Source: an uncultured Lachnospiraceae bacterium (GTDB taxonomy: Bacteria; Bacillota; Clostridia; Lachnospirales; Lachnospiraceae). Taken from it: 64,000 nt of DNA. Made by a program: the position numbers and the translations under genes. Shown here piece by piece: positions 17,687 through 24,951 of this stretch (positions are counted from its first letter, which is position 1; each line of letters begins with the position of its first letter). The stretch spans positions 39,261 through 103,260 of the forward strand of contig CANQMR010000007.1 of assembly GCA_947625015.1 (NCBI GenBank), written 5' to 3'. Below the pieces are notes generated by a model. That model had not been told where the DNA came from, did not search any database, and saw nothing but the letters and a program-made list of their open reading frames with translations.

Positions 17687-19821
17687 AAGAAAAGAATAAA
17701 TATTTAAAACCGGAATATCTGGAAAATCGCGAACTGTCGTGGTTACAGTTTAACAAGAGAATCTTAGCGGAAGCCAAGGACAAGACGATTCTGCCCTTTG
17801 AGCGGATTAAATTTTTGAGCATTACCGCCTCGAATTTGGATGAATTTTTTATGATCCGGGTGGCGTCTTTGATGGATATGGTGCATGCCGGGTATACCAA
17901 GAGGGACATTGCGGGAATGACGGCCAAGGAGCAGTTAGCGGCAATTCTGCCGGAGGCCAAGGAGTTTATGGCGGATCAGTATAAGACACTGAACCGTTCA
18001 CTGATGCCTTTGCTTGATAAATGCGGGCTGCATATCGTCCACCGCCATGAGGACCTGACCGAAAAACAGGCCTCCTATGTAGATGAGTATTTTCAGAAAA
18101 ATGTGTATCCTGTGCTTACACCCATGGCAGTAGACCAATCAAGACCATTTCCGCTGATTCAGAATAAATCCTTAAATATCGGCGCTTTAATCAAGGATAA
18201 AAAGAATGAGGGAGTAGTCGATATAGCAACGGTACAGGTGCCGGGCGTGCTTTCCCGGATTGTGGAAATTCCCTCTGAGGAGGAAGGGGAGACCGCCATT
18301 ATCCTGTTAGAGGAGGTAATCGAGCGGAATCTGGATAAGCTGTTTTTGAATTACACCATTTTATCTGCCCATCCATACCGGGTTATGCGAAATGCGGATT
18401 TAGCCATTGATGAGGATGACGCCGCTGACCTGCTTAAAGAGATTGAAAAGCAGGTAAAGAAACGGCAGTGGGGCGAGGTAATCCGTTTGGAGGTTGCGGA
18501 TACGATGGACAAACGGCTTCAGAAAAAGCTTATGGAGCAGTTAAATGTGGAGGAGGATTATCTTTACAAGATTAAAGGCCCCTTAGATTTAACCTTTTTG
18601 ATGAAAGCCTATGGCCTGTCCGGATTTGACGAGTATAAGCTGCCGAAGTATATTCCGCAGCCGGTGCCCGGCTTAGACCGGGAGCGGGGAATCTTTGAGC
18701 AGATTAGAGAACACGATATCCTGCTGCACCACCCGTATTATGAATTTACGCCGGTAGTAGATTTCATTTCCCAGGCGGCCAATGATCCCAATGTGCTTGC
18801 TATCAAGCAGACGCTTTACCGGGTAAGCGGCAATTCGCCTATTGTGGCCTCTTTGGCAAGGGCGGCGGAGAACGGCAAGCAGGTTACGGTATTAGTGGAA
18901 TTGAAGGCCAGATTTGACGAGGAAAATAATATCGGCTGGGCGAAGATGTTAGAGAAGGCCGGCTGTCATGTAATCTATGGCCTTGTGGGACTAAAAACCC
19001 ACTCCAAGATCGCCTTAGTGGTAAGGCGGGAGGAGGACGGCATTCGCAGATATGTGCATTTGGGGACCGGTAACTATAATGATGTGACGGCAAAGTTATA
19101 TACGGATATGGGAATCCTGACCTGCAATGATGAGATTGGCGAGGACGCAACCGCCGTCTTTAATATGCTGTCCGGTTATTCGGAACCGCCGGTGTGGAAT
19201 AAGCTGATGGTGGCCCCGATCTGGTTAAAGGACCGTTTCTTAATGCTGATAAACCGGGAGGCAGAAAATGCAAAGAAGGGCAAGGAGGCAAGAATCGTGG
19301 CAAAGATGAACGCCCTGTGCGATCCCATGATTATCGAGGCCCTTTATAAAGCCAGCGCCGCCGGAGTTAAGATAGACCTGATTGTGCGGGGAATCTGCTG
19401 CTTAAAGACCGGTATTCCCGGCATTTCCGAAAACATTACAGTGCGTTCCCTCGTAGGGAATTTCTTAGAGCACTCCCGCATTTTCTACTTCTACAACGAC
19501 GGTTTTGAAGATGTGTATATGGGAAGCGCCGACTGGATGCCCAGAAATCTGGATAAGCGGGTAGAGATTACTTTCCCTGTGGAGGACGAAAAACTGAAGC
19601 AGGACGTTATCGGTATTTTGAAACTACAGCTTTCAGACACCTTAAAGGCGCATATTTTGAAGCCTAACAGCCGGGAATATGCCAAACAGGATTTGCGGGG
19701 CTTGGAAAAGATTGGAGCCCAGGATGAATTTTGCCGTTTAGCCATGGAACAGGTCTTTGCAGAAGAAAAAGAAGAAATGGTTCGTCATATCTTTGAACCG
19801 GCCAAGGGCAGCAAATATTAA
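17683..19821 (+). CDS. ppk1: Polyphosphate kinase 1
   Basis: A 712-residue PPK1 that polymerises the terminal phosphate of ATP into polyphosphate. The N-terminal block 'RELSWLQFNKRILAEA' and the catalytic phospholipase-D-like halves are present. His residues sit in 'YVHLGTGNYNDVTAKLYTD' and 'FLEHSRIFYFYNDG'; the first of these corresponds to the phosphohistidine site. Length is normal. The start overlaps the ppx stop by four bases. A kinase-phosphatase pair in one operon suggests that polyphosphate turnover is set by their balance. Confidence 0.96.
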   Translation: MKEKNKYLKPEYLENRELSWLQFNKRILAEAKDKTILPFERIKFLSITASNLDEFFMIRVASLMDMVHAGYTKRDIAGMTAKEQLAAILPEAKEFMADQYKTLNRSLMPLLDKCGLHIVHRHEDLTEKQASYVDEYFQKNVYPVLTPMAVDQSRPFPLIQNKSLNIGALIKDKKNEGVVDIATVQVPGVLSRIVEIPSEEEGETAIILLEEVIERNLDKLFLNYTILSAHPYRVMRNADLAIDEDDAADLLKEIEKQVKKRQWGEVIRLEVADTMDKRLQKKLMEQLNVEEDYLYKIKGPLDLTFLMKAYGLSGFDEYKLPKYIPQPVPGLDRERGIFEQIREHDILLHHPYYEFTPVVDFISQAANDPNVLAIKQTLYRVSGNSPIVASLARAAENGKQVTVLVELKARFDEENNIGWAKMLEKAGCHVIYGLVGLKTHSKIALVVRREEDGIRRYVHLGTGNYNDVTAKLYTDMGILTCNDEIGEDATAVFNMLSGYSEPPVWNKLMVAPIWLKDRFLMLINREAENAKKGKEARIVAKMNALCDPMIIEALYKASAAGVKIDLIVRGICCLKTGIPGISENITVRSLVGNFLEHSRIFYFYNDGFEDVYMGSADWMPRNLDKRVEITFPVEDEKLKQDVIGILKLQLSDTLKAHILKPNSREYAKQDLRGLEKIGAQDEFCRLAMEQVFAEEKEEMVRHIFEPAKGSKY

Positions 19822-19866
19822 GCACCCTGATAATGCGCAGGCCCTACTTGCACTCCTGCCCCGACA

Positions 19867-20328
19867 GCTGTCATTATATTATCCGCTTTTTTGAGTGTAT
19901 ATGCCGCCAACGGAGATTTCCTTCCTGTTTTTCCTGACACGCGGTTTTTTAGAAATCCGCTGCTTGTGCGTCCTGCCTGTTGCATGTGCGAAGAAGTGTT
20001 TGAGCACCGGTTTTGGGGTGCTGGGCAAACATCTTAAGCCGCGCTTTCGCTCGTTGAAAACGCAGCGGTACATAAGCGGAGGACGGTTTATATTATGGGA
20101 CGAGATAAACTTTGCGTCCTCCGCAAGTACCGGCGTTTTCAAAAGGGCTTTAGATGTTTCCCGGTCACCCCTTCCCGGTGCGAGTTCTTCGAAAGCACAT
20201 GCAACGCTACAGGCAGGACGCACAGGCAGCAGGATTTCTTAAAACCGAAACCAGTGCAGGAAAAACAGGAAGGAAATCTCCGTTGGCGGCGCGCCACTTA
20301 ATTAAAGAGCGGATAATATAGTGACAGC
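19867..20328. repeat. Long imperfect palindrome (~460 bp), family member 1
   Basis: The stretch between ppk and the infC leader folds on itself over about 200 bp per arm. The outermost 21 bases (19867-19887 against 20308-20328) match at 20 positions as inverted repeats. Inner paired blocks include CGGAGATTTCCTTCCTG on the left and its complement on the right, and GTTGAAAACGC (20056 region) with GCGTTTTCAA (20132 region). Open frames of about 115 codons on both strands arise from this symmetry and are not credible genes. The central core is shared with the element at 30159-30297. No transposase is present, so it resembles a MITE or a decayed palindromic repeat. Confidence 0.85.
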
Positions 20329-20414
20329 CGCCGGGATTTAAGGCGGGGAGGGGGGCCTGCGCATTGCAGGGTGCGAAAAATTTGCGGAATTTGTGGAAAA
20401 AGTATATTTTTTGC

Positions 20415-20443
20415 TTGACTTGCATAGATATGTATGGTAATCT
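20415..20443 (+). promoter_or_regulatory. Promoter of the infC-rpmI-rplT operon
   Basis: TTGACT (20415-20420), a 17-bp spacer and TAATCT (20438-20443). Transcription would begin about 20450, giving a leader of roughly 165 nt before infC. Confidence 0.7.
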
Positions 20444-20449
20444 ATTCAA

Positions 20450-20587
20450 GTCGTGTGAAATATGCGGCAGACAACAAAGCAGAGTATCCACTCTCACCTT
20501 AGCGCAGACAGGCGACTCGGGTTAAATATTAGAGAAGTATGTGTAGGTTTCTAATAGAAGTGGATAGGTTTGCTGTCCACTTTTTTT
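20450..20587 (+). promoter_or_regulatory. L20-type leader with attenuator
   Basis: The leader ends in an intrinsic terminator: AGTGGATAG (20559-20567) pairs with CTGTCCACT (20573-20581), followed by T's to 20587. An upstream TATCCACT (20485-20492) is perfectly complementary to AGTGGATA (20559-20566) and would form a competing antiterminator. In Bacillus subtilis, free L20 binds such a leader and favours termination of infC-rpmI-rplT. The gene order here is the same, so the same autoregulation is expected. Which helix L20 binds is inference. Confidence 0.8.
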
Positions 20588-20616
20588 AATAATTTTTGAT
20601 ATGGAGGTACAAAGCC

Positions 20617-21123
20617 ATTAGCGAGTTGATGATTAATGAGCAGATTCGTGACAAAGAGGTCCGCTTGATTGGGACAGAAGGAGAGCAGTTAGGAATCATG
20701 TCTGCAAAGGATGCCATGAAGCTGGCAAGGGAAGCGGAATTGGATTTGGTTAAGATTGCTCCCAATGCGAAGCCGCCGGTATGCAAGATTATTGATTATG
20801 GTAAATACCGCTATGAGCTTGCGAGAAAAGAGAAAGAGGCGAAAAAGAAACAGAAGACGATTGATATCAAGGAGGTGCGTCTGTCACCAAACATTGATAC
20901 CAACGATTTGAATACCAAGGTAAATCAAGCGAGGAAATTTCTTTCTAAGGGAGACAAGGTCAAGGTAACGCTGCGGTTCAGGGGGCGCGAGCTTGCCCAT
21001 GTGAACCAGAGCAAGGTAATCTTAGATGAGTTTGCCCAACAGTTAGAGGATATTGCGGTCATTGACAAACCGGCAAAGTTTGAAGGAAGAAGCATGATTA
21101 TGTTCTTATCGGAGAAAAAATAG
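20617..21123 (+). CDS. infC: Translation initiation factor IF-3, AUU start
   Basis: A 168-residue IF-3 that keeps ribosomal subunits apart and checks the initiator tRNA. Diagnostic blocks are 'MINEQIRDKEVRLIG', 'PPVCKIIDYGKYRYE' and 'KVKVTLRFRGRE'. The start is taken as ATT at 20617 because GGAGG lies at 20603-20607 with a nine-base spacer. ATG 20629 and TTG 20626 are 16-20 bases or more from any Shine-Dalgarno. An AUU start is the conserved basis of IF-3 autoregulation. The operon is therefore controlled at both transcription (leader) and translation. Confidence 0.96.
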   Translation: MSELMINEQIRDKEVRLIGTEGEQLGIMSAKDAMKLAREAELDLVKIAPNAKPPVCKIIDYGKYRYELARKEKEAKKKQKTIDIKEVRLSPNIDTNDLNTKVNQARKFLSKGDKVKVTLRFRGRELAHVNQSKVILDEFAQQLEDIAVIDKPAKFEGRSMIMFLSEKK

Positions 21124-21225
21124 CCTTTCTTTCGGAGAACAGAGTACGCTTATCATAAAGTTATATGGTGGAACCAGGTTCCGATTCTATATAAGAGTTT
21201 TAGACATTTTAAGGAGGAAATGATT

Positions 21226-21423
21226 ATGCAGAAATTAAAGACAAAGAAATCAGCAGCAAAGCGTTTTAAGAAAACCGGAAGTGGCGGACTTAAGAGAAAT
21301 AAGGCTTACAAGAGCCACATTTTGACAAAGAAGAGCCCGAAGAGAAAGAGAAATCTCAGAAAAGCGACAATGATGGACAAGACCAACGAGAAGGTAATGA
21401 AGAAGATTTTACCGTACTTATAA
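21226..21423 (+). CDS. rpmI: 50S ribosomal protein L35
   Basis: A 65-residue, very basic ribosomal protein with the L35 block '[20 protein letters not shown]' at its start. AAGGAGG ends at 21217; ATG 21226 is eight bases away, whereas ATG 21220 is too close, so 21226 is the start. It is the second gene of the infC operon. Confidence 0.97.
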   Translation: MQKLKTKKSAAKRFKKTGSGGLKRNKAYKSHILTKKSPKRKRNLRKATMMDKTNEKVMKKILPYL

Positions 21424-21448
21424 GCAGATGGATTAGGAGGAAATAGAA

Positions 21449-21805
21449 ATGGCAAGAGTAAAAGGCGGCGTAGGCGCAAAGAAAAGACATAACAGAGTAT
21501 TAAAGCTTGCAAAGGGATACAGAGGTGCAAGATCCAAGCAGTACAGAATTGCTAAGCAGTCGGTTATGCGGGCTCTGACTTCTTCATATGCAGGCAGAAA
21601 GCAGAGAAAGAGACAGTTCAGACGGTTATGGATTGCCCGTATCAATGCAGCAGCAAGAATGAACGGTTTATCTTACAGCAAGTTTATGTATGGCTTGAAG
21701 TTAGCCGGTGTGGATATCAACCGTAAGATGTTAGCAGAGATGGCAGTTTCTGATGCAGAAGGATTTGCAAAGTTAGTTGATGTTGCCAAGGCAAAGCTGG
21801 CATAG
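21449..21805 (+). CDS. rplT: 50S ribosomal protein L20
   Basis: A 118-residue early-assembly large-subunit protein. It has the L20 blocks '[19 protein letters not shown]' and '[19 protein letters not shown]'. It is the last gene of the operon and the likely autoregulator acting on the leader at 20450-20587. AGGAGG lies 8-9 bases upstream of ATG. Confidence 0.98.
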   Translation: MARVKGGVGAKKRHNRVLKLAKGYRGARSKQYRIAKQSVMRALTSSYAGRKQRKRQFRRLWIARINAAARMNGLSYSKFMYGLKLAGVDINRKMLAEMAVSDAEGFAKLVDVAKAKLA

Positions 21806-21962
21806 TTTCGATAATCAGAACGAACATACATTATCCGGTTCTGACAGGCAGAGCCGGATAATAAAAGAAAATTGCAATTTGCTATTGCATTTTTGATGAA
21901 AACATAGTAATCTATACAAGGTGCGTTTCTTCGGATACAGCGTATGCGCAGAGATGCAGCGA

Positions 21963-22047
21963 GCGGGAGTGCTGGAATTGGCAGACAGGCCAGACTAAGG
22001 ATCTGGTGGTTATTGCGACCGTGTGGGTTCAAGTCCCATCTCCCGCA
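21963..22047 (+). tRNA. tRNA-Leu (anticodon AAG)
   Basis: The acceptor GCGGGAG (21963-21969) pairs with CTCCCGC (22040-22046), and A is the discriminator. The anticodon stem CCAGA/TCTGG encloses the loop CTAAGGA, giving anticodon AAG. A long variable arm is present, as expected for class II leucine tRNA, and the T loop is TTCAAGT. The CCA tail is not encoded. A34 would have to be converted to inosine for wobble decoding of CUN codons. Confidence 0.92.
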
Positions 22048-22063
22048 GTATAATCAACAGGCG

Positions 22064-22100
22064 CCTCAGTCCTTGATTTATCAGGGATTGGGGTATTTTT
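22064..22100 (+). terminator. Terminator after tRNA-Leu
   Basis: CCTCAGTCCTTGA (22064-22076) pairs with TCAGGGATTGGGG (22081-22093) through a four-base loop, with some G-U pairs. A T-rich run follows. Confidence 0.8.
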
Positions 22101-22120
22101 TGTTGGAATCATCAAAAATG

Positions 22121-22149
22121 TTGTATATTTCTATAGTCAATGGTATAAT
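22121..22149 (+). promoter_or_regulatory. Promoter of the type I toxin mRNA
   Basis: TTGTAT (22121-22126), 17 bp, TATAAT (22144-22149). The predicted start point, about 22156, coincides with the first base of GTTGTCGC, which is complementary to the 3' end of the reading frame. Confidence 0.7.
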
Positions 22150-22195
22150 CAGGGCGTTGTCGCACCCATTCTGGCAACAGAAAGGGGGTGTCTGC

Positions 22196-22294
22196 TTGGG
22201 TTTAATCATCTCATTTTTTATCTCTGTCGCAGCAGGAATAGTTTGCCACTATATCTGCAAGTGGCTTGACAGGGATAGCGACAACGAAGCCTAA
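22196..22294 (+). CDS. Small hydrophobic peptide, Fst/par-like type I toxin
   Basis: A 32-residue peptide: one membrane helix ('LIISFFISVAAGIVCHYI') followed by a short polar tail ('CKWLDRDSDNEA'). This is the shape of Fst/Ldr-class toxins and of the small clostridial toxins with an 'AGxxxYxIxKWLD' pattern, which damage the membrane when overproduced. The start is TTG at 22196 with GGGGGTG five bases upstream. ORF, promoter, shared terminator and a convergent RNA form one compact unit. The 5' GTTGTCGC (22156-22163) is complementary to GCGACAAC (22278-22285) in the last codons, which would circularise the mRNA. Function is inferred from architecture. Confidence 0.72.
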   Translation: MGLIISFFISVAAGIVCHYICKWLDRDSDNEA

Positions 22295-22365
22295 AGAAAA
22301 CCCCAGAGGTCGCACCCTCTGGGGTTTTCACTTTGTGCCCGCTTGGAGCATCATCTCATTTGCCT
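22290..22365 (-). ncRNA. Predicted antisense antitoxin RNA
   Basis: A reverse-strand promoter at 22372-22400 would start an RNA near 22365 that ends in the shared terminator stem at 22297-22328. Its 5' part is complementary in trans to the toxin start region, because two direct repeats are present in both: GCTTGG (22194-22199 and 22341-22346) and ATCATCTCATTT (22205-22216 and 22350-22361). This reproduces the DRa/DRb design of RNA II in the Enterococcus par locus. Ends are estimates. Confidence 0.65.
22297..22328. terminator. Bidirectional terminator shared by toxin and antitoxin RNAs
   Basis: AAAACCCCAGAGG (22297-22309) and CCTCTGGGGTTTT (22316-22328) form a perfect 13-bp stem with a six-base loop, working in either direction. 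The loop region GTCGCACCC repeats the sequence just after the toxin transcription start (22159 onward). Confidence 0.88.
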
Positions 22366-22371
22366 AGGCAT

Positions 22372-22400
22372 AATATAGCATATGCTCTGGCTAAAGTCAA
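22372..22400 (-). promoter_or_regulatory. Promoter of the antisense RNA
   Basis: Reverse strand: TTGACT (22395-22400), 17 bp, TATATT (22372-22377). It is stronger-looking at -35 than the toxin promoter, as expected for an antitoxin RNA. Confidence 0.7.
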
Positions 22401-22470
22401 GGATTCCCTTTTTCTAAAAAACTTATTCTAAAAAACTTAAAAACTTAAAAAAACTTATCCCCGGTTTAGC

Positions 22471-22499
22471 TTGACCTTGACAAGACAATGTAGTACAAT
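22471..22499 (+). promoter_or_regulatory. relBE promoter
   Basis: TTGACC (22471-22476), 17 bp, TACAAT (22494-22499), with the relB start about 30 bp downstream. Short A-rich repeats of a TTCTAAAAAACTTA type lie just upstream (about 22413-22456). Confidence 0.6.
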
Positions 22500-22527
22500 G
22501 CAATACAAGGAGAAAGGAGTTGAGCAC

Positions 22528-22749
22528 ATGAGTTTTTCAATCAGACTGACAGTGGAAGAAAAATCCCTTGCGGAGAGTTACGCTAAGCTTCATTCTATGT
22601 CATTAGGAGAGGCTTTTAAAAGGGCGCTTTTTGAAAAGATAGAAGATGAGTATGACATTACAGTTGCGGATGAAGCATATCGGGAATATATTGAAAGCGG
22701 AAACAAGAGTAGACCTGTGTCAGAATTGTGGAAGGAACTGGATTTATGA
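22528..22749 (+). CDS. relB: RelB/DinJ-type antitoxin
   Basis: A 73-residue ribbon-helix-helix antitoxin. The N-terminal 'SFSIRLTVEEKSLAESYAK' is a typical RHH DNA-binding segment, and the acidic C-terminal half ('RPVSELWKELDL') would wrap the toxin. The start at 22528 has GGAG eight bases upstream. Its TGA overlaps the toxin ATG (ATGA). Autorepression of the promoter at 22471-22499 is expected for this family. Confidence 0.87.
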   Translation: MSFSIRLTVEEKSLAESYAKLHSMSLGEAFKRALFEKIEDEYDITVADEAYREYIESGNKSRPVSELWKELDL

Positions 22750-23030
22750 GTTACAGCGTTGAGACAACGGCAAGATTCGATAAGGAGTTTAGAAAACTGG
22801 ACAGGTACACGCAGCGTATGATTAAAAGCTGGATTGATAAGAATCTTGTTGGAGCAAAGAATCTACGTCAGCATGGAAGAGGGCTGACAGCGAACAGAAG
22901 TGGACAATGGCGGTATCGAATAGGGGACTACCGACTGATATGCCAGATAGACGACAACAAGTTGATTATACTTGCCTTATCTGTAGGGCACAGACGGGAA
23001 ATTTCATGTTGTAAGAAAGAAATAAAATGA
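22746..23030 (+). CDS. relE: RelE-type ribonuclease toxin
   Basis: A 94-residue RelE/ParE-superfamily toxin. It has 'DKEFRKLDRYTQRMIKSWI', then 'GQWRYRIGDYRLICQI' and 'VGHRREIS', which hold the basic and aromatic residues used for ribosome-dependent mRNA cleavage in RelE. ATG at 22746 overlaps relB by four bases. The pair is intact and sits just downstream of the type I system. Assignment to RelE rather than ParE rests on the 'RYRIGDYR' block. Confidence 0.88.
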   Translation: MSYSVETTARFDKEFRKLDRYTQRMIKSWIDKNLVGAKNLRQHGRGLTANRSGQWRYRIGDYRLICQIDDNKLIILALSVGHRREISCCKKEIK

Positions 23031-23072
23031 TATAATATGCAAAGGACATAACATATTCAGGACAGGTGGCGT

Positions 23073-23684
23073 ATGGACGGAAAGATTCACAATATTGTAT
23101 TTGATGTGGGAATGGTGCTGATTGATTTCTGCTGGGAAAAGCATTGCAGGAATCTGGGATTTGATGACGCCGTTATCCGGAAATTTGAGAAAAACATGAT
23201 TAATTCCCCGTATTGGGGCCAGTTGGATGAGGGAACCATAGAGGAGGCAGACGCCATTCGGGGATTTATGGACTGTATGCCGGAGTATCGGCAGGAGATA
23301 GAGCGGTTCTGGCAGCAGCCGGAGAAATTTGTGGAGGAGTACCCGTATGCAGCGCCTATGATTGCCGGACTTAAGGAAAGGGGTTATAAGGTGTATCTGC
23401 TGTCTAATTATCCCCTTAATATGTACAGGCTTCACTGGCCGTCTTTCCGCTTTTATTCCATGGTGGACGGTTATGTGGTGTCTGCTGTAGAGAAGCTTAA
23501 AAAACCGGACAGAGCCATATATGAACTGCTATGCAGCCGGTATCATTTAAGCCCTTCGGAGTGCCTGTTCGTGGATGACCGGCAGGTTAATGTGGAGGCG
23601 GCGCTTAAGGTCGGTATGGAGGCTGTGTTGTTTGAAGGGTATTCGGATTTTCAAGAAACCCTGCGGAAGAAGCTCGCCGAGTGA
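23073..23684 (+). CDS. HAD family hydrolase (subfamily IA)
   Basis: A 203-residue haloacid-dehalogenase-fold phosphatase. Motif I is 'IVFDVGMVLIDF', where the nucleophile Asp is followed by V-G-M in the '(D/N)xGxVL' style. Motif II Ser/Asn is in 'YLLSNYPLNM', the Lys is in 'VEKLKKPD' and motif IV is 'LFVDDRQVNVEAA'. The second Asp of the DxD motif is replaced by Gly, as in many YihX-like members. AGGTGG upstream supports ATG 23073. The substrate is unknown; sugar or nucleotide phosphates are common for the group. Confidence 0.88.
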   Translation: MDGKIHNIVFDVGMVLIDFCWEKHCRNLGFDDAVIRKFEKNMINSPYWGQLDEGTIEEADAIRGFMDCMPEYRQEIERFWQQPEKFVEEYPYAAPMIAGLKERGYKVYLLSNYPLNMYRLHWPSFRFYSMVDGYVVSAVEKLKKPDRAIYELLCSRYHLSPSECLFVDDRQVNVEAALKVGMEAVLFEGYSDFQETLRKKLAE

Positions 23685-23810
23685 AAAGTTCCGGATTGAT
23701 AGAGGCTGTTTTGTGAAAGAAACTCGCCGGGGAAAAAGCTCTGGATTGATAAAAGGTGTTTTGCAAAAGCAGCGGGGATTAGATAATGCTTGGCACAGGA
23801 GAGAAATGCC

Positions 23811-24203
23811 ATGTTTGGAAATAGATTGTCAAAGGAAGAGAAAAGCAGGCGGCGCGCTGAAAAACAGGCTGTGTATGACAGGGTTTACACCCTGCATGAG
23901 CAGGCGGAGTTTCTCTGCTATATCAACGATGCGTATGCTGAAGAATATAAAGGGGAATCCTTTGTAAAGCTGGAAGGGCTTGTGGCAAAAGGAACCGGCA
24001 GGGTAGGAGATACCTTTCTGCTCTATGACTGTGAAGGTCGGAAAAAGGCGGAGATTACGATGACGGAGCTGTATTTAGGGACAAATTCTGTTGAGCAGCT
24101 GGAGGGCGGGGACAAGCGGGTGGCCTTATATCCCAAAGAGCAGGATGTAAAGTATCAGGCTGGTGATATATTATGTAAACTAAAAACGGATGATAACGAG
24201 TAA
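23811..24203 (+). CDS. Isolated EF-Tu domain 2-like beta-barrel protein
   Basis: A 130-residue protein. Residues about 1-45 are charged and probably helical. The rest, with 'LVAKGTGRVGDTFLLYD', 'KAEITMTEL' and a closing 'AGDILCKL', reads like the second beta-barrel domain of translational GTPases but without a GTPase domain. No signal or membrane segment is present. An in-frame ATG at 23790 is possible; ATG 23811 has AGGAG at a normal distance. It precedes ung by about 60 bp. I do not recognise a named family. Confidence 0.7.
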   Translation: MFGNRLSKEEKSRRRAEKQAVYDRVYTLHEQAEFLCYINDAYAEEYKGESFVKLEGLVAKGTGRVGDTFLLYDCEGRKKAEITMTELYLGTNSVEQLEGGDKRVALYPKEQDVKYQAGDILCKLKTDDNE

Positions 24204-24261
24204 TTTTCAGACAGCTTTAATGACAATATAATATATATTATGTAAACCACAGGAGGAAAAT

Positions 24262-24942
24262 ATGCCACCAATTACAAACGACTGGGCCGAACCTTTGCGG
24301 CCGGAATACAAAAAGGAATATTACAGGAAACTATATACCAAAGTCAACGAGGAATACAGAAGCGGGAGAACGATATATCCGCCTGCGGACGATATATTTA
24401 ACGCCTTCCATCTGACGCCTCTCCATGAAGTAAAATGCGTGATTATCGGTCAGGATCCGTATCATGGTGAGAATCAGGCGCATGGACTCTGCTTCAGCGT
24501 AAAACCGGAGGTGGAGATCCCGCCGTCTTTAGTAAATATTTATCAGGAGCTCCATGATGATTTGGGCTGTTACATACCCGACAACGGTTATCTGGTAAAA
24601 TGGGCGAAGCAGGGCGTACTGCTGTTAAACAGTGTGCTGACGGTTCGCGCCCATCAGGCTAATTCCCATCAGGGAATCGGCTGGGAGCAGTTTACTGATG
24701 CGGTTATGGATATTTTGAATGAGCAGGACCGGCCGATGGTATTCCTGCTCTGGGGAAGACCGGCCCAGAACAAAGCGGCCCGTCTGAATAATCCGCAGCA
24801 TTTGATACTGAAAGCGCCCCATCCAAGCCCGCTGTCAGCCTACCGGGGATTTTTCGGGTGCCGGCACTTCAGCCAGACAAATGCCTTTTTGGAAAGCCAT
24901 GGCTTAGAGCCGATTGACTGGCAGATTGAGAATATACAGTGA
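24262..24942 (+). CDS. ung: Uracil-DNA glycosylase
   Basis: A 226-residue family 1 enzyme that removes uracil from DNA in base excision repair. Signatures are 'IIGQDPYHGENQAHGLCFSV' (water-activating Asp and the Tyr pocket), 'LLLNSVLTVRAHQANSH' (Asn recognition) and 'HPSPLSAYRGFFGCRHFS' (minor-groove Leu loop). AGGAGG precedes ATG. Length is standard. Confidence 0.97.
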   Translation: MPPITNDWAEPLRPEYKKEYYRKLYTKVNEEYRSGRTIYPPADDIFNAFHLTPLHEVKCVIIGQDPYHGENQAHGLCFSVKPEVEIPPSLVNIYQELHDDLGCYIPDNGYLVKWAKQGVLLLNSVLTVRAHQANSHQGIGWEQFTDAVMDILNEQDRPMVFLLWGRPAQNKAARLNNPQHLILKAPHPSPLSAYRGFFGCRHFSQTNAFLESHGLEPIDWQIENIQ

Positions 24943-24951
24943 GGAAATAGC

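Noticed and set aside
19879..20301. Overlapping open frames of about 115 codons on both strands between ppk and infC
   Set aside because: They arise from the palindrome, mirror each other, lack ribosome sites and show no protein-like conservation pattern.
20285..20305. Adjacent GGCGCGCC and TTAATTAA, like a cloning polylinker
   Set aside because: They lie in the right arm of the natural palindrome, with no vector sequence around; chance is the simpler reading.
22471..22527. Longer N-terminus for RelB
   Set aside because: It would read through the relBE promoter; the ribosome site clearly serves 22528.
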